NCBI RefSeq assembly: GCF_003955665.1
Contig: NZ_RXHU01000065.1
Coordinates: 1 to 64,000 of the forward strand
DNA length: 64,000 bases
Source of the DNA: Paenibacillus whitsoniae
Lineage (GTDB): Bacteria > Bacillota > Bacilli > Paenibacillales > NBRC-103111
Direction of reading: 5' to 3'
Below, piece after piece: positions 50,951 to 60,268 of the stretch. Numbering within the stretch: position 1 is the first letter of the stretch; each line of letters begins with the position of its first letter. Both the position numbers and the translations under genes were made by a program. The notes beneath the pieces are model-generated. The model worked only from the letters and a program-made list of their open reading frames with translations, was not told the origin of the DNA and searched no databases.

Positions 50951-51690
50951 GCGAGCACCTCCTGAATGTCACGAATCTCCTGCCGCACCTGCTCAGCCTT
51001 CAAAGCGGATGCTTCAGCAGTGGACAGCTGCAACTGCGCTTCAATCATCGCGAGCTTTTTGAGCTCGCTCTCCCATTTCATGAACCAAATGTCCGGCGCT
51101 TGCTCCATCAGATAAGGTCCCATCAGCAACAGCCGATCCTTCTGCACCCGTACGCCGTCCGGAAGCGTACGGTCGGCATATAAAGCTTCTAGCGCCGCTT
51201 GCTCCAGAGCCGGCACCTGAGCCGCCGTCAAAATCTCATAGATCTTGCCGTCTTCCTCCAATATGGCTTCCGAAGTCAAGCTCCAGCCGTTACTGAGCAG
51301 CCAACGACGGACATGCTCCTCTCCGACATTGGGCTGCAAAATCAGCAAAGAAACGCCTTCTAGCTTTGCCTTGCCCGCCTCCAGAATGGAGGCGATCAAG
51401 CTGCCCCCCATCCCTGCAATTGTAATAACGTCGACTTCACCGGGTGCTATGACGGCCAGCCCATCGCCGGAACGAACGTCGATCGTCCGAGATAGGCCGC
51501 ACTCCAGCACTTGTCGTTTCGCTGCTTCAAACGGTCCCGGATTGACTTCTCCCGCTACGCCGTATGTAATGATTTGATTTTGAGCCAAATATGTTGGCAG
51601 TAATGCATGATCCGATCCAATGTCCGCAAGCTTTACGCCTGCCGGCACCCGATCTGCAATCATTCCAAGTCTTTTCGATAATTTCACCAT
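50926..51690 (-). CDS. trmK: tRNA (adenine22-N1)-methyltransferase TrmK
   Basis: SAM-dependent enzyme of 254 residues methylating N1 of A22 in tRNAs. Rossmann motif LADIGSDHALLPTYLA near residue 20, TIAGMGGSLIASIL near residue 92, and LILQPNVGEEHVRRWL. A C-terminal coiled-coil helix pair (about 195-250, KLAMIEAQLQLSTAEASAL) is the known TrmK extension. Operon with the nif3 homologue, as B. subtilis yqfN-yqfO downstream of sigA. Confidence 0.93.
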   Translation of the reverse strand: MVKLSKRLGMIADRVPAGVKLADIGSDHALLPTYLAQNQIITYGVAGEVNPGPFEAAKRQVLECGLSRTIDVRSGDGLAVIAPGEVDVITIAGMGGSLIASILEAGKAKLEGVSLLILQPNVGEEHVRRWLLSNGWSLTSEAILEEDGKIYEILTAAQVPALEQAALEALYADRTLPDGVRVQKDRLLLMGPYLMEQAPDIWFMKWESELKKLAMIEAQLQLSTAEASALKAEQVRQEIRDIQEVLACLQKVKR

Positions 51691-51693
51691 CTG

Positions 51694-52524
51694 TTACATT
51701 ACCCACTCTACCCATTTTTTTCGCAGCGCAAAAAGAGCCGCACCTGCTGTTACTAATTTTACCGCAAACGAAAGCTGAATGATACGCACGCTCATATTGG
51801 CATCCAGCACAAATGTCATCGCTTCCGGCATAAACCACACCAAACAGCCAATCAGCATCAGCACGCCGGCCGCCTGTTTATTCGTATGATGCGCAAGCCA
51901 AGCCATCCATATGAGCACGATGCTTACCGGAAGCCAGCTAATTTCCAGCGTGAACCAAGCCGGGTGCTCCAGACGCTGCAGCAGCAGCCAGCCATACGTG
52001 CCGACAAGCCCTAACCAGCCGCAAATTTGGAAAATCGCCATCCGGCCGATTAATCCGTTGAACAGCCATATCATACTGCATAGCGCCAAATAACTGATAT
52101 AGGCTGCGTTCGCATGGACACCGGCTAGATAAAGGATGTAGATCCCGAGCAGTAGCATAGCAACCGACGAAACCCCACACAGCACATAAGCCACAATCGG
52201 CTTCTTCGTGCGCTCCCGATAAGCAAGACCGTAGCACAGAATGACCAGCAGCGCAGAGACCCCAATTTGCATTGGCAATGCAAAAGAGTTAAAATTAAGA
52301 GCAGATAAGGCAACTGCAGTAATTATTGCAACGATGGCCAACCAGATTTTCCAGGAACTGTTTGTAACGGTTGTGGCGGTTATGCCCAATATGGATGCCT
52401 GCTTGGTCACCGTATCATCACCGTATAGATTTAATAAAAAATCGCAGTAATGCTCCGGAAGCAGCTTGCTCCGCCGCCATCTTTCAATTTCTCTTACAAT
52501 CATCGTTCTTTTTTCAGCATCCAT
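51694..52524 (-). CDS. Unknown polytopic membrane protein
   Basis: A 276-residue protein with a short cytoplasmic N-terminal domain (MDAEKRTMIVREIERWRRSK, about 1-55, DUF2157-like in character) followed by eight or nine hydrophobic helices. GGAAGGTGACG precedes the ATG. It is placed between sigA and trmK with only 3 bp to trmK, so probably read with it. I cannot name the family with confidence. Confidence 0.7.
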   Translation of the reverse strand: MDAEKRTMIVREIERWRRSKLLPEHYCDFLLNLYGDDTVTKQASILGITATTVTNSSWKIWLAIVAIITAVALSALNFNSFALPMQIGVSALLVILCYGLAYRERTKKPIVAYVLCGVSSVAMLLLGIYILYLAGVHANAAYISYLALCSMIWLFNGLIGRMAIFQICGWLGLVGTYGWLLLQRLEHPAWFTLEISWLPVSIVLIWMAWLAHHTNKQAAGVLMLIGCLVWFMPEAMTFVLDANMSVRIIQLSFAVKLVTAGAALFALRKKWVEWVM

Positions 52525-52617
52525 AGTTTCGTCACCTTCCTAGCTACTATATCGGTGCGCGCAGGGTGAAGCTTTAGTAGCAGTTTTGGGCGACCCTTCC
52601 ATCCTTCATTTCCATGC

Positions 52618-52647
52618 AAAAAGACCCCGCCGAATATCGGCAGGGCC
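52618..52647 (-). terminator. Terminator of sigA
   Basis: On the minus strand CCCTGCCGA pairs with TCGGCGGGG around a short AT loop, followed by TCTTTTT. Confidence 0.87.
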
Positions 52648-52658
52648 TGATCCACGAC

Positions 52659-53774
52659 TTATTCCAGAAAATCTTTTAAACGTTTGCTGCGGCTCGGATG
52701 TCTAAGCTTTCTGAGTGCCTTTGCCTCAATTTGACGAATCCGTTCCCTTGTAACGCCGAACACTTTCCCAACCTCTTCCAACGTACGTGTACGTCCGTCG
52801 TCCAGACCAAAGCGCAGGCGAAGCACGTTCTCTTCTCTTTCCGTGAGCGTATCCAACACATCTTCCAGCTGTTCTTTGAGCAGTTCGTACGCTGCAGCAT
52901 CGGCAGGAGCTAAAGCTTCCTGATCCTCGATGAAATCTCCCAAGTGCGAATCGTCCTCTTCGCCAATCGGCGTTTCGAGCGATACAGGTTCTTGAGCAAT
53001 CTTCATGATCTCGCGCACTTTATCGGTGCTTAAGTCCATTTCTTTTGCGATCTCTTCAGGTGCCGGTTCACGGCCAAGTTCCTGCAGCAATTGACGGGAT
53101 ACGCGGATCAGCTTGTTGATGGTTTCCACCATATGTACCGGAATCCGGATCGTTCTTGCTTGGTCGGCAATTGCACGCGTAATCGCTTGACGAATCCACC
53201 AGGTCGCATACGTACTGAATTTATAGCCCTTCGTATGGTCAAACTTTTCAACCGCTTTGATCAGACCCATGTTGCCTTCCTGAATCAAATCAAGGAACAG
53301 CATGCCGCGGCCTACATAACGTTTGGCGATCGAGACAACAAGACGCAGATTCGCTTCCGCCAGACGGCGCTTCGCTTCTTCGTCCCCGTTTTCTATACGT
53401 TTGGCCAAGCCCACCTCGTCTTCCGCAGAAAGCAACGGCACCCGGCCGATTTCCTTCAAATACATCCGAACGGGATCATTAATTTTAATCCCCGGCGGCA
53501 AGGCCAGATCATCGTCAAAGTTAAACTCGTCGCGCTCATTGTCCTCGGAATTCATAGAATCGTCGTCCGATTCATTCCCTACATCAATGCCTTGCTCGGA
53601 GAGTTGTTCAAAAAACTCATCGATTTGTTCAGGATCCTGATCGAAGGGAGCTAATTTCTCCATAATATCCTTGTAAGTCAATGAAGACCTTTTCTTCCCT
53701 TGCTCAATAAGCTGGTCTTTCACTTGTTCCAAGGTCAATTCTGTCTCTAGTTCTGTACGCTGATCATTCGCCAT
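52659..53774 (-). CDS. sigA: RNA polymerase primary sigma factor SigA
   Basis: Housekeeping sigma factor of 371 residues. Start at the ATG at 53774 (MANDQRTELE) with GGAGGGAG upstream; an in-frame start at 53801 has no site. An acidic region 1.1-like N terminus precedes region 1.2/2 (RMYLKEIGRVPLLSAEDEV, ANLRLVVSIAKRYVGRG, KFSTYATWWIRQAITRAI), region 3 and region 4 helix-turn-helix (TLEEVGKVFGVTRERIRQIE, ALRKLRHPSRSKRL). Order dnaG-sigA is the conserved macromolecular synthesis pair. Confidence 0.97.
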   Translation of the reverse strand: MANDQRTELETELTLEQVKDQLIEQGKKRSSLTYKDIMEKLAPFDQDPEQIDEFFEQLSEQGIDVGNESDDDSMNSEDNERDEFNFDDDLALPPGIKINDPVRMYLKEIGRVPLLSAEDEVGLAKRIENGDEEAKRRLAEANLRLVVSIAKRYVGRGMLFLDLIQEGNMGLIKAVEKFDHTKGYKFSTYATWWIRQAITRAIADQARTIRIPVHMVETINKLIRVSRQLLQELGREPAPEEIAKEMDLSTDKVREIMKIAQEPVSLETPIGEEDDSHLGDFIEDQEALAPADAAAYELLKEQLEDVLDTLTEREENVLRLRFGLDDGRTRTLEEVGKVFGVTRERIRQIEAKALRKLRHPSRSKRLKDFLE

Positions 53775-53810
53775 GGTACGGACTCCCTCCTCCCTAGTCA
53801 TGAAGTAAAG

Positions 53811-55661
53811 CTAAGATGACTTCAACTGCTGTTCTAGGGCAATAATTTCAATTGCAATTTGCGCAGCCTTCAGGTGGTCGCCTTCACGCTCCGCGCGGAC
53901 TCGCTCTTCTTTCTTGCGCGCTACTTCTTCTTGCATCGGAACTTTACGAATCTGGCGAATATAGTCGTCAATCACTTGTTCGTTCATTCCATGACCGGCT
54001 CCCATCATGACGATGGAACTGGCCAAGCTCTCAAGCTGTTCGTCTTGCAGCATGGCAATGTATCGGCTTGCATCGGGCTCAGCATATTGAGCGTAGTAAG
54101 CATATAAATAAGCAGCTAAGACTGCGTGAGCTTCAACATTGAATTGATCACCAAGCTCCTTTTCCACATGCGCGCAAACCTCGCGATCATGCATCATAAC
54201 CGCTAAAATCAAACGTTCTGCATTATGATAGGCAGGTAAAAGCGTTGGCGACTTGTTAGAGCGCGTTCGTTCCGCCCCTCTCCCATTATTCATAACATTA
54301 TTCCACAGAATTGGTTTATTATCCCCATCCGGCTTGTTTTTTTCGGACTGCAGCAAGATTTCATGGAGATCCAATTTCATAGCTTCATAGGAAGAATCCG
54401 GGAATTCAGAGGCAAGCTGTTTCAGGTAATGCTCCCTCTCCATTGGGGAAGGAAGTGTACTGATCAATTTCACCGCAGACTGTAAATAACGAATGCGGTC
54501 ACCATCCTCGTGCAATTTAAAATTTTTGCGAATGTATAAAAGCTTATATTTCATCGATGGTACGGAAGCGCCAATGACCTCGCGTACGAATCGGTCGAAC
54601 CCGAATTGCCCAATATATTCGTCGGGATCTTTGCCATCCGGTAACATCGCTACCGTAACGCGGCTTCCTGCTTCCTCCAACAAAGGAATGCTCTTGTATG
54701 CCGCAGCTTGACCTGCATGATCGCCATCGTAACAAACGACGATCTGATCGGCATTCCGGTTCAGAATCGAGGCATGCTCCTTCGTCAGCGCGGTTCCCAT
54801 GGTTGCTACACCGTTCGTAACGCCAGCTTCCCAAGCTTTGATCAAGTCTACGTATCCTTCGAAGATGATGGCTTGCTGCATTTTACGCATGTTCGGCCGC
54901 GCCAGATGCATGTTATACAAAGTACGGCTCTTATTAAATAGGATAGACTCCGGACTGTTCAAATATTTCGGCTGAGCGTCCCCCATGGCTCTTCCTGCAA
55001 AAGCGATCACTTTGCCGGCCGAATCGCAAATGGGAAACATGATGCGCTCCCGAAATTTGTCCACATATCCTTGTCCGTCATGCTTAGCCGATATCAAGCC
55101 CCCGCGCTCCATCAAGGCAAGATCGAATCCGCGCTTCTCAAGCTGCTGGACTAACGTATCCCACATCGCCGGCGCATAACCGATCTGAAAAGTATCGATG
55201 AGCTTATCAGAGATGCCTCTGGCAGTCAAGTAACCTTTTGCCGCCCGCCCCTGCTCCGTATTGCCGACAATATAATGATAAAATTTGGCGGCGAATTCAT
55301 AGGCTTTGAGCAAAGTCGCTTTTTCCTGCTGCTGCTCGTTCTGTTCTTCGGAAGCACCTTCCCATGTAATAGGAATATCCGCTTCCTCTGCCAACTTCCT
55401 TATCGCTTCAGGATAGCTTAGACCTTCGATTTCCATAATAAAACGAATGACATTTCCGCCCGCCTGACACCCGAAACAGTTATAAATCTGCTTTTCAGGT
55501 GTCACGGTAAACGAAGGGCTCTTCTCGGAGTGAAACGGACATAAGCCCTTCATATAGTGCCCTTGTTTTGTTAAATGTACGTGCCTGCCAACAACATCAA
55601 CAATGTCATGACGTGTAAGTACAGCCTCAATGACCTCTTCAGGTATGCGTCCGTACCTCAT
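53811..55661 (-). CDS. dnaG: DNA primase DnaG
   Basis: Makes RNA primers for replication. Start at the ATG at 55661 (MRYGRIPEEVIEAVL), six bases after AGGTGG; two ATG/TTG codons further upstream have no site. Zinc-binding domain CPFHSEKSPSFTVTP...CFGCQAGG (about 40-65), catalytic core with the TOPRIM segment IIFEGYVDLIKAWEAGV and VVCYDGDHAGQAAA, and a C-terminal helical DnaB-binding region. About 616 residues, typical. Spaced 36 bp from sigA. Confidence 0.96.
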   Translation of the reverse strand: MRYGRIPEEVIEAVLTRHDIVDVVGRHVHLTKQGHYMKGLCPFHSEKSPSFTVTPEKQIYNCFGCQAGGNVIRFIMEIEGLSYPEAIRKLAEEADIPITWEGASEEQNEQQQEKATLLKAYEFAAKFYHYIVGNTEQGRAAKGYLTARGISDKLIDTFQIGYAPAMWDTLVQQLEKRGFDLALMERGGLISAKHDGQGYVDKFRERIMFPICDSAGKVIAFAGRAMGDAQPKYLNSPESILFNKSRTLYNMHLARPNMRKMQQAIIFEGYVDLIKAWEAGVTNGVATMGTALTKEHASILNRNADQIVVCYDGDHAGQAAAYKSIPLLEEAGSRVTVAMLPDGKDPDEYIGQFGFDRFVREVIGASVPSMKYKLLYIRKNFKLHEDGDRIRYLQSAVKLISTLPSPMEREHYLKQLASEFPDSSYEAMKLDLHEILLQSEKNKPDGDNKPILWNNVMNNGRGAERTRSNKSPTLLPAYHNAERLILAVMMHDREVCAHVEKELGDQFNVEAHAVLAAYLYAYYAQYAEPDASRYIAMLQDEQLESLASSIVMMGAGHGMNEQVIDDYIRQIRKVPMQEEVARKKEERVRAEREGDHLKAAQIAIEIIALEQQLKSS

Positions 55662-55710
55662 TTCCATCCACCTACAATTCAAGTCGCTATTTCCGACTCA
55701 GTACTATTCG

Positions 55711-56172
55711 CTATTCTTTTTCGATTTCCTGCAAATATTTTAAAAGTTTTGTCAAACCGTGTAGAAAATTTTTGCGATCTTCCTCCGTAAAAGGTTTCGG
55801 CCCTTTCGTATGCTTGCCGCTCCTTCGAAGCTTCGCGGAAGCATGGCGGCGTTCAAGCAAATAGTCAATCGAGCTGTCTGTGTATTCCTGTCCGCGATTG
55901 GTGAGGCAGATCGCCCCTTTGGCCAGCCCTAAAGCGGCAAGTCCAAAATCTTGAGTAACCAAAATGTCCCTGGAACGAATATGATTGGCAATGTATAAAT
56001 CGACAGATTGATCGGATCGGTCGACTTGCACAACCTTCACGCCGGGATTTTCCTTCATTTTGTGATCAAACGAAGCGACCAGCACCACTTGGATACCGAA
56101 TGGCTTCGCCGCCTGTTCGATTTCCGCTTTGACAGGGCAAGCATCTGCATCGACAACGATTTGTCTTACCAT
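55711..56172 (-). CDS. yqxD: YaiI/YqxD family protein (DUF188)
   Basis: A 153-residue protein starting MVRQIVVDADACPVKAEIEQ, the DUF188 signature, with RSRDILVTQDFGLAALGLAKGA and RRSGKHTKGPKPFTEEDRKNF. A PIN-like nuclease fold is suspected for the family. B. subtilis yqxD is also the neighbour of dnaG. The start has AAGGCGGAA upstream. Confidence 0.9.
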   Translation of the reverse strand: MVRQIVVDADACPVKAEIEQAAKPFGIQVVLVASFDHKMKENPGVKVVQVDRSDQSVDLYIANHIRSRDILVTQDFGLAALGLAKGAICLTNRGQEYTDSSIDYLLERRHASAKLRRSGKHTKGPKPFTEEDRKNFLHGLTKLLKYLQEIEKE

Positions 56173-56260
56173 CCAAGGACATTCCGCCTTTTCGAAATCT
56201 CACCGTACTATTATATACGATGGGTGAGCAAAAAAATCCTGCAAAGCCGATCATAAAACG

Positions 56261-57076
56261 TTACTGCACATATTCGATGTGGTCCAGAATCAGACTCGCC
56301 GTTTCTTCGACGGCACGGTTGGATACGTCGAAAACGACACAGCCGATCCGGTTCATGATCTTGTCTGCAAAATCCAGTTCTAGTTTTATACGTTCCACAT
56401 TCGCATAGGTTGCATTTTCTGCAAGGCCGAGCGTGCGAAGTCGTTCCTGGCGGATCACATTGAGCTTGTCCGGGTCAATGCGCAGGCCGATGATTTTATC
56501 CCTGGGCACGGTGTAAATCGCCGCCGGCGGCTGCATTTCCGGAACGAGCGGCACGTTGGCTACTTTTAAACGCTTATGTGCCAAATACATCGAAAGCGGC
56601 GTTTTGGACGTTCGGGAGACGCCAAGCAAAATGATGTCCGCCTTTTGAATGCCGCTGAAATCACGTCCATCGTCGTACTTCACCGCGAATTCGATCGCTT
56701 CTACCTTTTTAAAATAATCTTCATCCAGCGGATGAATCATGCCGGGTTGCCTGCGCGGTTCCTGGTGCAGCACATTGCCCAGCGCAGTTACGACAGGGCC
56801 TAACAAATCAATGTAAGGAATATCGTATTGCTTGGCTTTCGAGATCAAGTCGTCCCTGAGTTCGGGAATGACCAACGTAAAGACGACGATGCCGCCATGC
56901 ACCCGAATTGCGTTAATGACTTTATCAATCGCGTCAAAATCGTGCACGAACGGCGCTCGCACAATCTCAACAGGCGCCGGATGAAACTGCATCGCGGCGG
57001 CGCGAACAACCGATTCCCCCGTTTCGCCGACGGAATCGGAAACCACATACACCCGAGTGGGCTGCGGCTGCGTCAT
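56261..57076 (-). CDS. yqfL: Bifunctional serine/threonine kinase-phosphorylase (PPDK/PEP synthase regulator, DUF299)
   Basis: Regulatory protein of 271 residues that in other bacteria uses ADP to inactivate, and pyrophosphate-free phosphorolysis to reactivate, pyruvate phosphate dikinase or PEP synthase. Start at the ATG at 57076 (MTQPQPTRVYVVSDSVGETG) after GGAAGGTGG. The DUF299 signature and P-loop-like ILLGVSRTSKTPLSMYLA near residue 158 are seen. Called YqfL in B. subtilis, where a CcpN regulator gene precedes it; here no ccpN is present next to it. PPDK/PEPS partner not in the window. Confidence 0.9.
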   Translation of the reverse strand: MTQPQPTRVYVVSDSVGETGESVVRAAAMQFHPAPVEIVRAPFVHDFDAIDKVINAIRVHGGIVVFTLVIPELRDDLISKAKQYDIPYIDLLGPVVTALGNVLHQEPRRQPGMIHPLDEDYFKKVEAIEFAVKYDDGRDFSGIQKADIILLGVSRTSKTPLSMYLAHKRLKVANVPLVPEMQPPAAIYTVPRDKIIGLRIDPDKLNVIRQERLRTLGLAENATYANVERIKLELDFADKIMNRIGCVVFDVSNRAVEETASLILDHIEYVQ

Positions 57077-57168
57077 AACATCTACCACCTTCCCGCACGA
57101 GAAAAACCTCACCGATCTGCAGACAGCATAAAGGCGAGGCGATTTCAAGAGCGTTTGCATGTGAAATC

Positions 57169-57918
57169 CTAAATGTTATACTTCTCCATTTGTTCGATAA
57201 ATCCTCTTGCTTTCCAATGCACACCGATGTGCGTATCCATGTAAGTTCGCATGCATGTTTTCAGCTGTTGTTTCGTTTCTTCTTTCACTTGAACGCTGCC
57301 AAGTCTGCGCATATCCATGCGTGGAAACAGTTTGAGCAGCTTCTGAGCCCCTTCTCCAACGGCAATGGCCGAAGGATCTTTGTGTCGGCATCGCATACAA
57401 AGCAGCCCTCCCAACGTGGGACTGAACGAAATAATGCCATCGGTGCCGCCGCACGACACACAGCTGTCTGTCACCGGCAAGTAGCCGGCGAGGCCGAACA
57501 TTTTCATTTCATAGAGATGAACGACGATTTGCATGTCCTTGCCCTCTTCAATTGCCGCAAGACCTGCGCGGAGCTGCTCAAAAAAATAATGCCCGCCCTC
57601 GTCATCGCCAAACATCCGATCCGTCATCTCCGTTAAATAGGAAGCATAAGCCGATTTATGTAAGTCTTCCCGCAGCGCATGATGCGCTTCGATGATTTCC
57701 GCTCCATTCAATGAGCCCATTTGGCCGCGCTGCTTAAAAAAAACAAAATCGCCGTACGTGAACAGCTGCGTAACGGCGGCATGCTTGCTTTTTACTTTCT
57801 TCGCCCCCCGAGCCATAACACTAACCTTCCCCAGCTCGGGGGTGAATAAGCGAACGATTTTATTGCCCTCTCCGTGATCCATCGTACGAATCACAATTCC
57901 CTGAACGCTCTGCAGCAC
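57169..57918 (-). CDS. recO: DNA repair protein RecO
   Basis: Loads RecA with RecR by displacing SSB. The 249 residues comprise an OB fold (MLQSVQGIVIRTMDHGEGNK), a helical domain, and a zinc-like cysteine set CVSCGG...LLCMRC (about 150-175). Position between yqzL/era and ppsR matches Bacillales order, though glyQS is absent here. Its start has GGGGGAAA upstream. Confidence 0.93.
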   Translation of the reverse strand: MLQSVQGIVIRTMDHGEGNKIVRLFTPELGKVSVMARGAKKVKSKHAAVTQLFTYGDFVFFKQRGQMGSLNGAEIIEAHHALREDLHKSAYASYLTEMTDRMFGDDEGGHYFFEQLRAGLAAIEEGKDMQIVVHLYEMKMFGLAGYLPVTDSCVSCGGTDGIISFSPTLGGLLCMRCRHKDPSAIAVGEGAQKLLKLFPRMDMRRLGSVQVKEETKQQLKTCMRTYMDTHIGVHWKARGFIEQMEKYNI

Positions 57919-57963
57919 AACGTTTCCCCCATGATCGAGCTGTCCGTTAAGCCTGCTTCAACC

Positions 57964-58116
57964 TCAGTTGCTCAGGCCGTCAAACAGCTCTTCATTCGAT
58001 TGATCTTCTTCGGCAACCTCGGCGTCCATGCCAGGTTCTCCCGTGACTTGCTTGTACAGCAGATAGGCGTCCACATCACCGGTCTTTGAAAAATACGTCC
58101 ACGAAAAATCTTTCAT
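57964..58116 (-). CDS. yqzL: Small protein YqzL
   Basis: A 50-residue protein read from the ATG at 58116, with GAGGAGGATG upstream, to TGA at 57964. It starts MKDFSWTYFSKTGDVDAYLL, the pattern of YqzL, followed by an acidic tail rich in Glu. YqzL lies between era and recO in Bacillus, as here. It is too short for usual gene finders. Function unknown. Confidence 0.85.
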   Translation of the reverse strand: MKDFSWTYFSKTGDVDAYLLYKQVTGEPGMDAEVAEEDQSNEELFDGLSN

Positions 58117-58212
58117 GTTCAGCATCCTCCTCATCGAACGTGATGTTCATAGGATGCACAGTCCGCTGCACACTATGCGACATCGCAATTGGTACTCTCA
58201 GGGAACTGCGTG

Positions 58213-59118
58213 TTAATCGTGACGGAAGCCTAGATCTTTGAGCACGCGATCCTGATTACGCCAATCTTTTTTCACTTTTACCCACAACTCCAGAAACGTC
58301 TTGGAGCCGAGCAATGTCTCGATGTCGCGGCGGGCTTGCTTGCCGATTTCTTTGAGCAGGCTGCCCTGCTTACCGATGACAATGCCCTTCTGTGAGTCGC
58401 GCTCCACGAAAATCACGGCGGAAATATGCACAACGCCGTTTGCTTCGACGCGCATATCTTCAATTTGCACCGCAATGGAATGCGGGATTTCCTCGCGCGT
58501 CAGATGCAATATTTTCTCACGTATAAGTTCCGCACACACGAATTGCTCGGGATGATCTGTGATCTGATCAGCAGGATAGTATTGCGGCCCTTCCGGCAAG
58601 TAGCGAATAATTTGCTCCAGCAAAGTTGTAACATTGTTGCCCTTCAGCGCGGAAACCGGAACAACCTCAGCAAAGCTGTACAAGTCTTTATACTGCACGA
58701 TGACTTCAAACAACTTTTCAGGCTGAACGAGATCGATTTTGTTCAGTACGAGGAAGACCGGCGTCGTCACATGCTTGAGCTGCTCAATAATATAGCGGTC
58801 CCCCCCGCCGATCCCATCCGCCACGTCCACCAGGAACATCACGGCGTCCACCTCGCCAAGCGTGCCATGGGCTACTTTGCTCATATAATCGCCGAGTTTG
58901 GACGTGGGCTTATGAATACCCGGGGTATCCAGGAATACGATCTGGCCGCTGCCCGACGTATAGACGCCATGAATTTTATTACGGGTCGTTTGCGGCTTAT
59001 CCGACATAATCGCAATCTTTTGGCCGATGATTTGGTTCATCAGCGTAGATTTGCCGACGTTCGGTCGTCCGATAATTGCGACAAAGCCGGATTTGAATGC
59101 TGTTTTGGTCACTTCCAT
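58213..59118 (-). CDS. era: Ribosome assembly GTPase Era
   Basis: Binds 16S rRNA 3' end and helps 30S maturation. The 301 residues carry G1 GRPNVGKSTLMNQ near residue 17, G2/G3 with DTPGIHKPTSKLGDYM, NKIDLV (G4), and a C-terminal KH domain (IGKQGSLLKEIGKQARRDIE, FLELWVKVKKDWRNQ). ATG is adjacent to the cdd stop with GGAGG overlapping it, so both are coupled. Confidence 0.97.
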   Translation of the reverse strand: MEVTKTAFKSGFVAIIGRPNVGKSTLMNQIIGQKIAIMSDKPQTTRNKIHGVYTSGSGQIVFLDTPGIHKPTSKLGDYMSKVAHGTLGEVDAVMFLVDVADGIGGGDRYIIEQLKHVTTPVFLVLNKIDLVQPEKLFEVIVQYKDLYSFAEVVPVSALKGNNVTTLLEQIIRYLPEGPQYYPADQITDHPEQFVCAELIREKILHLTREEIPHSIAVQIEDMRVEANGVVHISAVIFVERDSQKGIVIGKQGSLLKEIGKQARRDIETLLGSKTFLELWVKVKKDWRNQDRVLKDLGFRHD

Positions 59119-59538
59119 TTATCCTCCGTTTGCATGTAAATCTTTCGTTGTAAACGCCCCTGGCAGCAGCGCAGACACTGTCGTTTCATATACATCGCCC
59201 TTTATGTTGCTTAAAAACACAGGCATTTCCGGCTCGCATAGCTCAATGAGCACCTGCCGGCACACGCCGCAAGGCGAAATCGGGCCTTCCGTGTCGCCAA
59301 CAACGGCGATCGCTTGAAAAGATCCTTTCTTGTGACCATCTGCGACAGCCCGAAACAGTGCGGTGCGTTCCGCGCAATTCGTCGGCCCGTACGCAGCATT
59401 CTCGACATTGCATCCGAGATGCACTTGACCGTTCGCGTCGAGCAGCGCAGCACCGACCTGAAAGTGCGAATAAGGCGTGTATGCGCGCTTCATCGCTTCT
59501 TTGGCGAACCCAATGAGTTTTTCTGCTTCCATCATCAT
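59119..59538 (-). CDS. cdd: Cytidine deaminase
   Basis: Zinc enzyme deaminating cytidine and deoxycytidine. The 139 residues show AYTPYSHFQVGAALLD, NVENAAYGPTNCAERTALF (zinc Cys and catalytic Glu), and the second zinc pair in SPCGVCRQVLIE. Cluster order dgkA-cdd-era is the Bacillus one. AAGGTGG precedes the first ATG; three consecutive ATGs leave start choice slightly open. Confidence 0.96.
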   Translation of the reverse strand: MMMEAEKLIGFAKEAMKRAYTPYSHFQVGAALLDANGQVHLGCNVENAAYGPTNCAERTALFRAVADGHKKGSFQAIAVVGDTEGPISPCGVCRQVLIELCEPEMPVFLSNIKGDVYETTVSALLPGAFTTKDLHANGG

Positions 59539-59566
59539 AGTCGTCCACCTTCATATTATCATTTAG

Positions 59567-60268
59567 TTATATCATGTTTAAGCAGGCAAAAGCGAGCAGC
59601 GTGACGACAACGCCGATTAGGGCGCCCAAGAAAAGGGCCGGAAACGGTCTCGTCTTTTTATCATACAGCACCGCAAAAACGAGAATCGAAAGCAAATACG
59701 CGAGCAGCGCCACGATCGTCAGGGAGACGAAAACGAGAATAACGGTCGAAATGGCGAACGCAATCGCCGTTAAGAGACTCGGACGCACCAGCTTGCCCTT
59801 ATCGGAGAATCGGGTTTCAATTACAATAACCGTCAGCACAACAAGCGCGATCAGGATCCAGATCGTCCCTGCCGAGAGCGGCGTGTCATGTGTGCGCATG
59901 TGGCGCAGCCATTTATCAATAGGATCGAAAAAGACGATTAAGCCCACGACGACGGCGAACCCGGCCGACACCAAAACGGACGCCGCGGCGACGTCCTTTG
60001 CAATTTTGGCGAGCGGATGCTGGTCCGGCATTGCCAGATCAACGGCTTTTTCCACCGCTGTATTAATCAGCTCCGTCACAATCATTAACGTCACGGCGAG
60101 CAGGATAAACAAAATATCCGTCTTGGACAAATGAATGAACAGCGCCGCAAAAAGAACAAGAAACGCAACACAAAAATGAAATTTCATGTTGCGTTGCGTA
60201 TCCAGCGCGTACTTGATTCCTTCATAAGCGTAGCGGAAGCTTCTGCGCCATTTCCGAAAACCCGACAT
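59567..60268 (-). CDS. dgkA: DgkA-type undecaprenol/diacylglycerol kinase with a PAP2-like C-terminal extension
   Basis: A 233-residue membrane protein. The N-terminal 120 residues are a DgkA kinase domain with the catalytic motif ELINTAVEKAVDL and AKIAKDVAAASVLVSAG. About 110 further hydrophobic residues follow, with SDKGKLVRPSLLTAIAFAIS, which looks like a PAP2 segment (RP-x-PSGH-AAIAFA) in which the SGH catalytic part has become SLL, and no later catalytic histidine is seen. Bacillus DgkA lacks this extension. The start overlaps the ybeY stop by one base. Confidence 0.85.
   Translation of the reverse strand: MSGFRKWRRSFRYAYEGIKYALDTQRNMKFHFCVAFLVLFAALFIHLSKTDILFILLAVTLMIVTELINTAVEKAVDLAMPDQHPLAKIAKDVAAASVLVSAGFAVVVGLIVFFDPIDKWLRHMRTHDTPLSAGTIWILIALVVLTVIVIETRFSDKGKLVRPSLLTAIAFAISTVILVFVSLTIVALLAYLLSILVFAVLYDKKTRPFPALFLGALIGVVVTLLAFACLNMI

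Noticed and set aside
49958..50965. 335-codon plus-strand frame opposite the nif3 homologue
   Set aside because: Antisense shadow; high His/Arg content, no start signal, and the minus-strand protein matches a known family.
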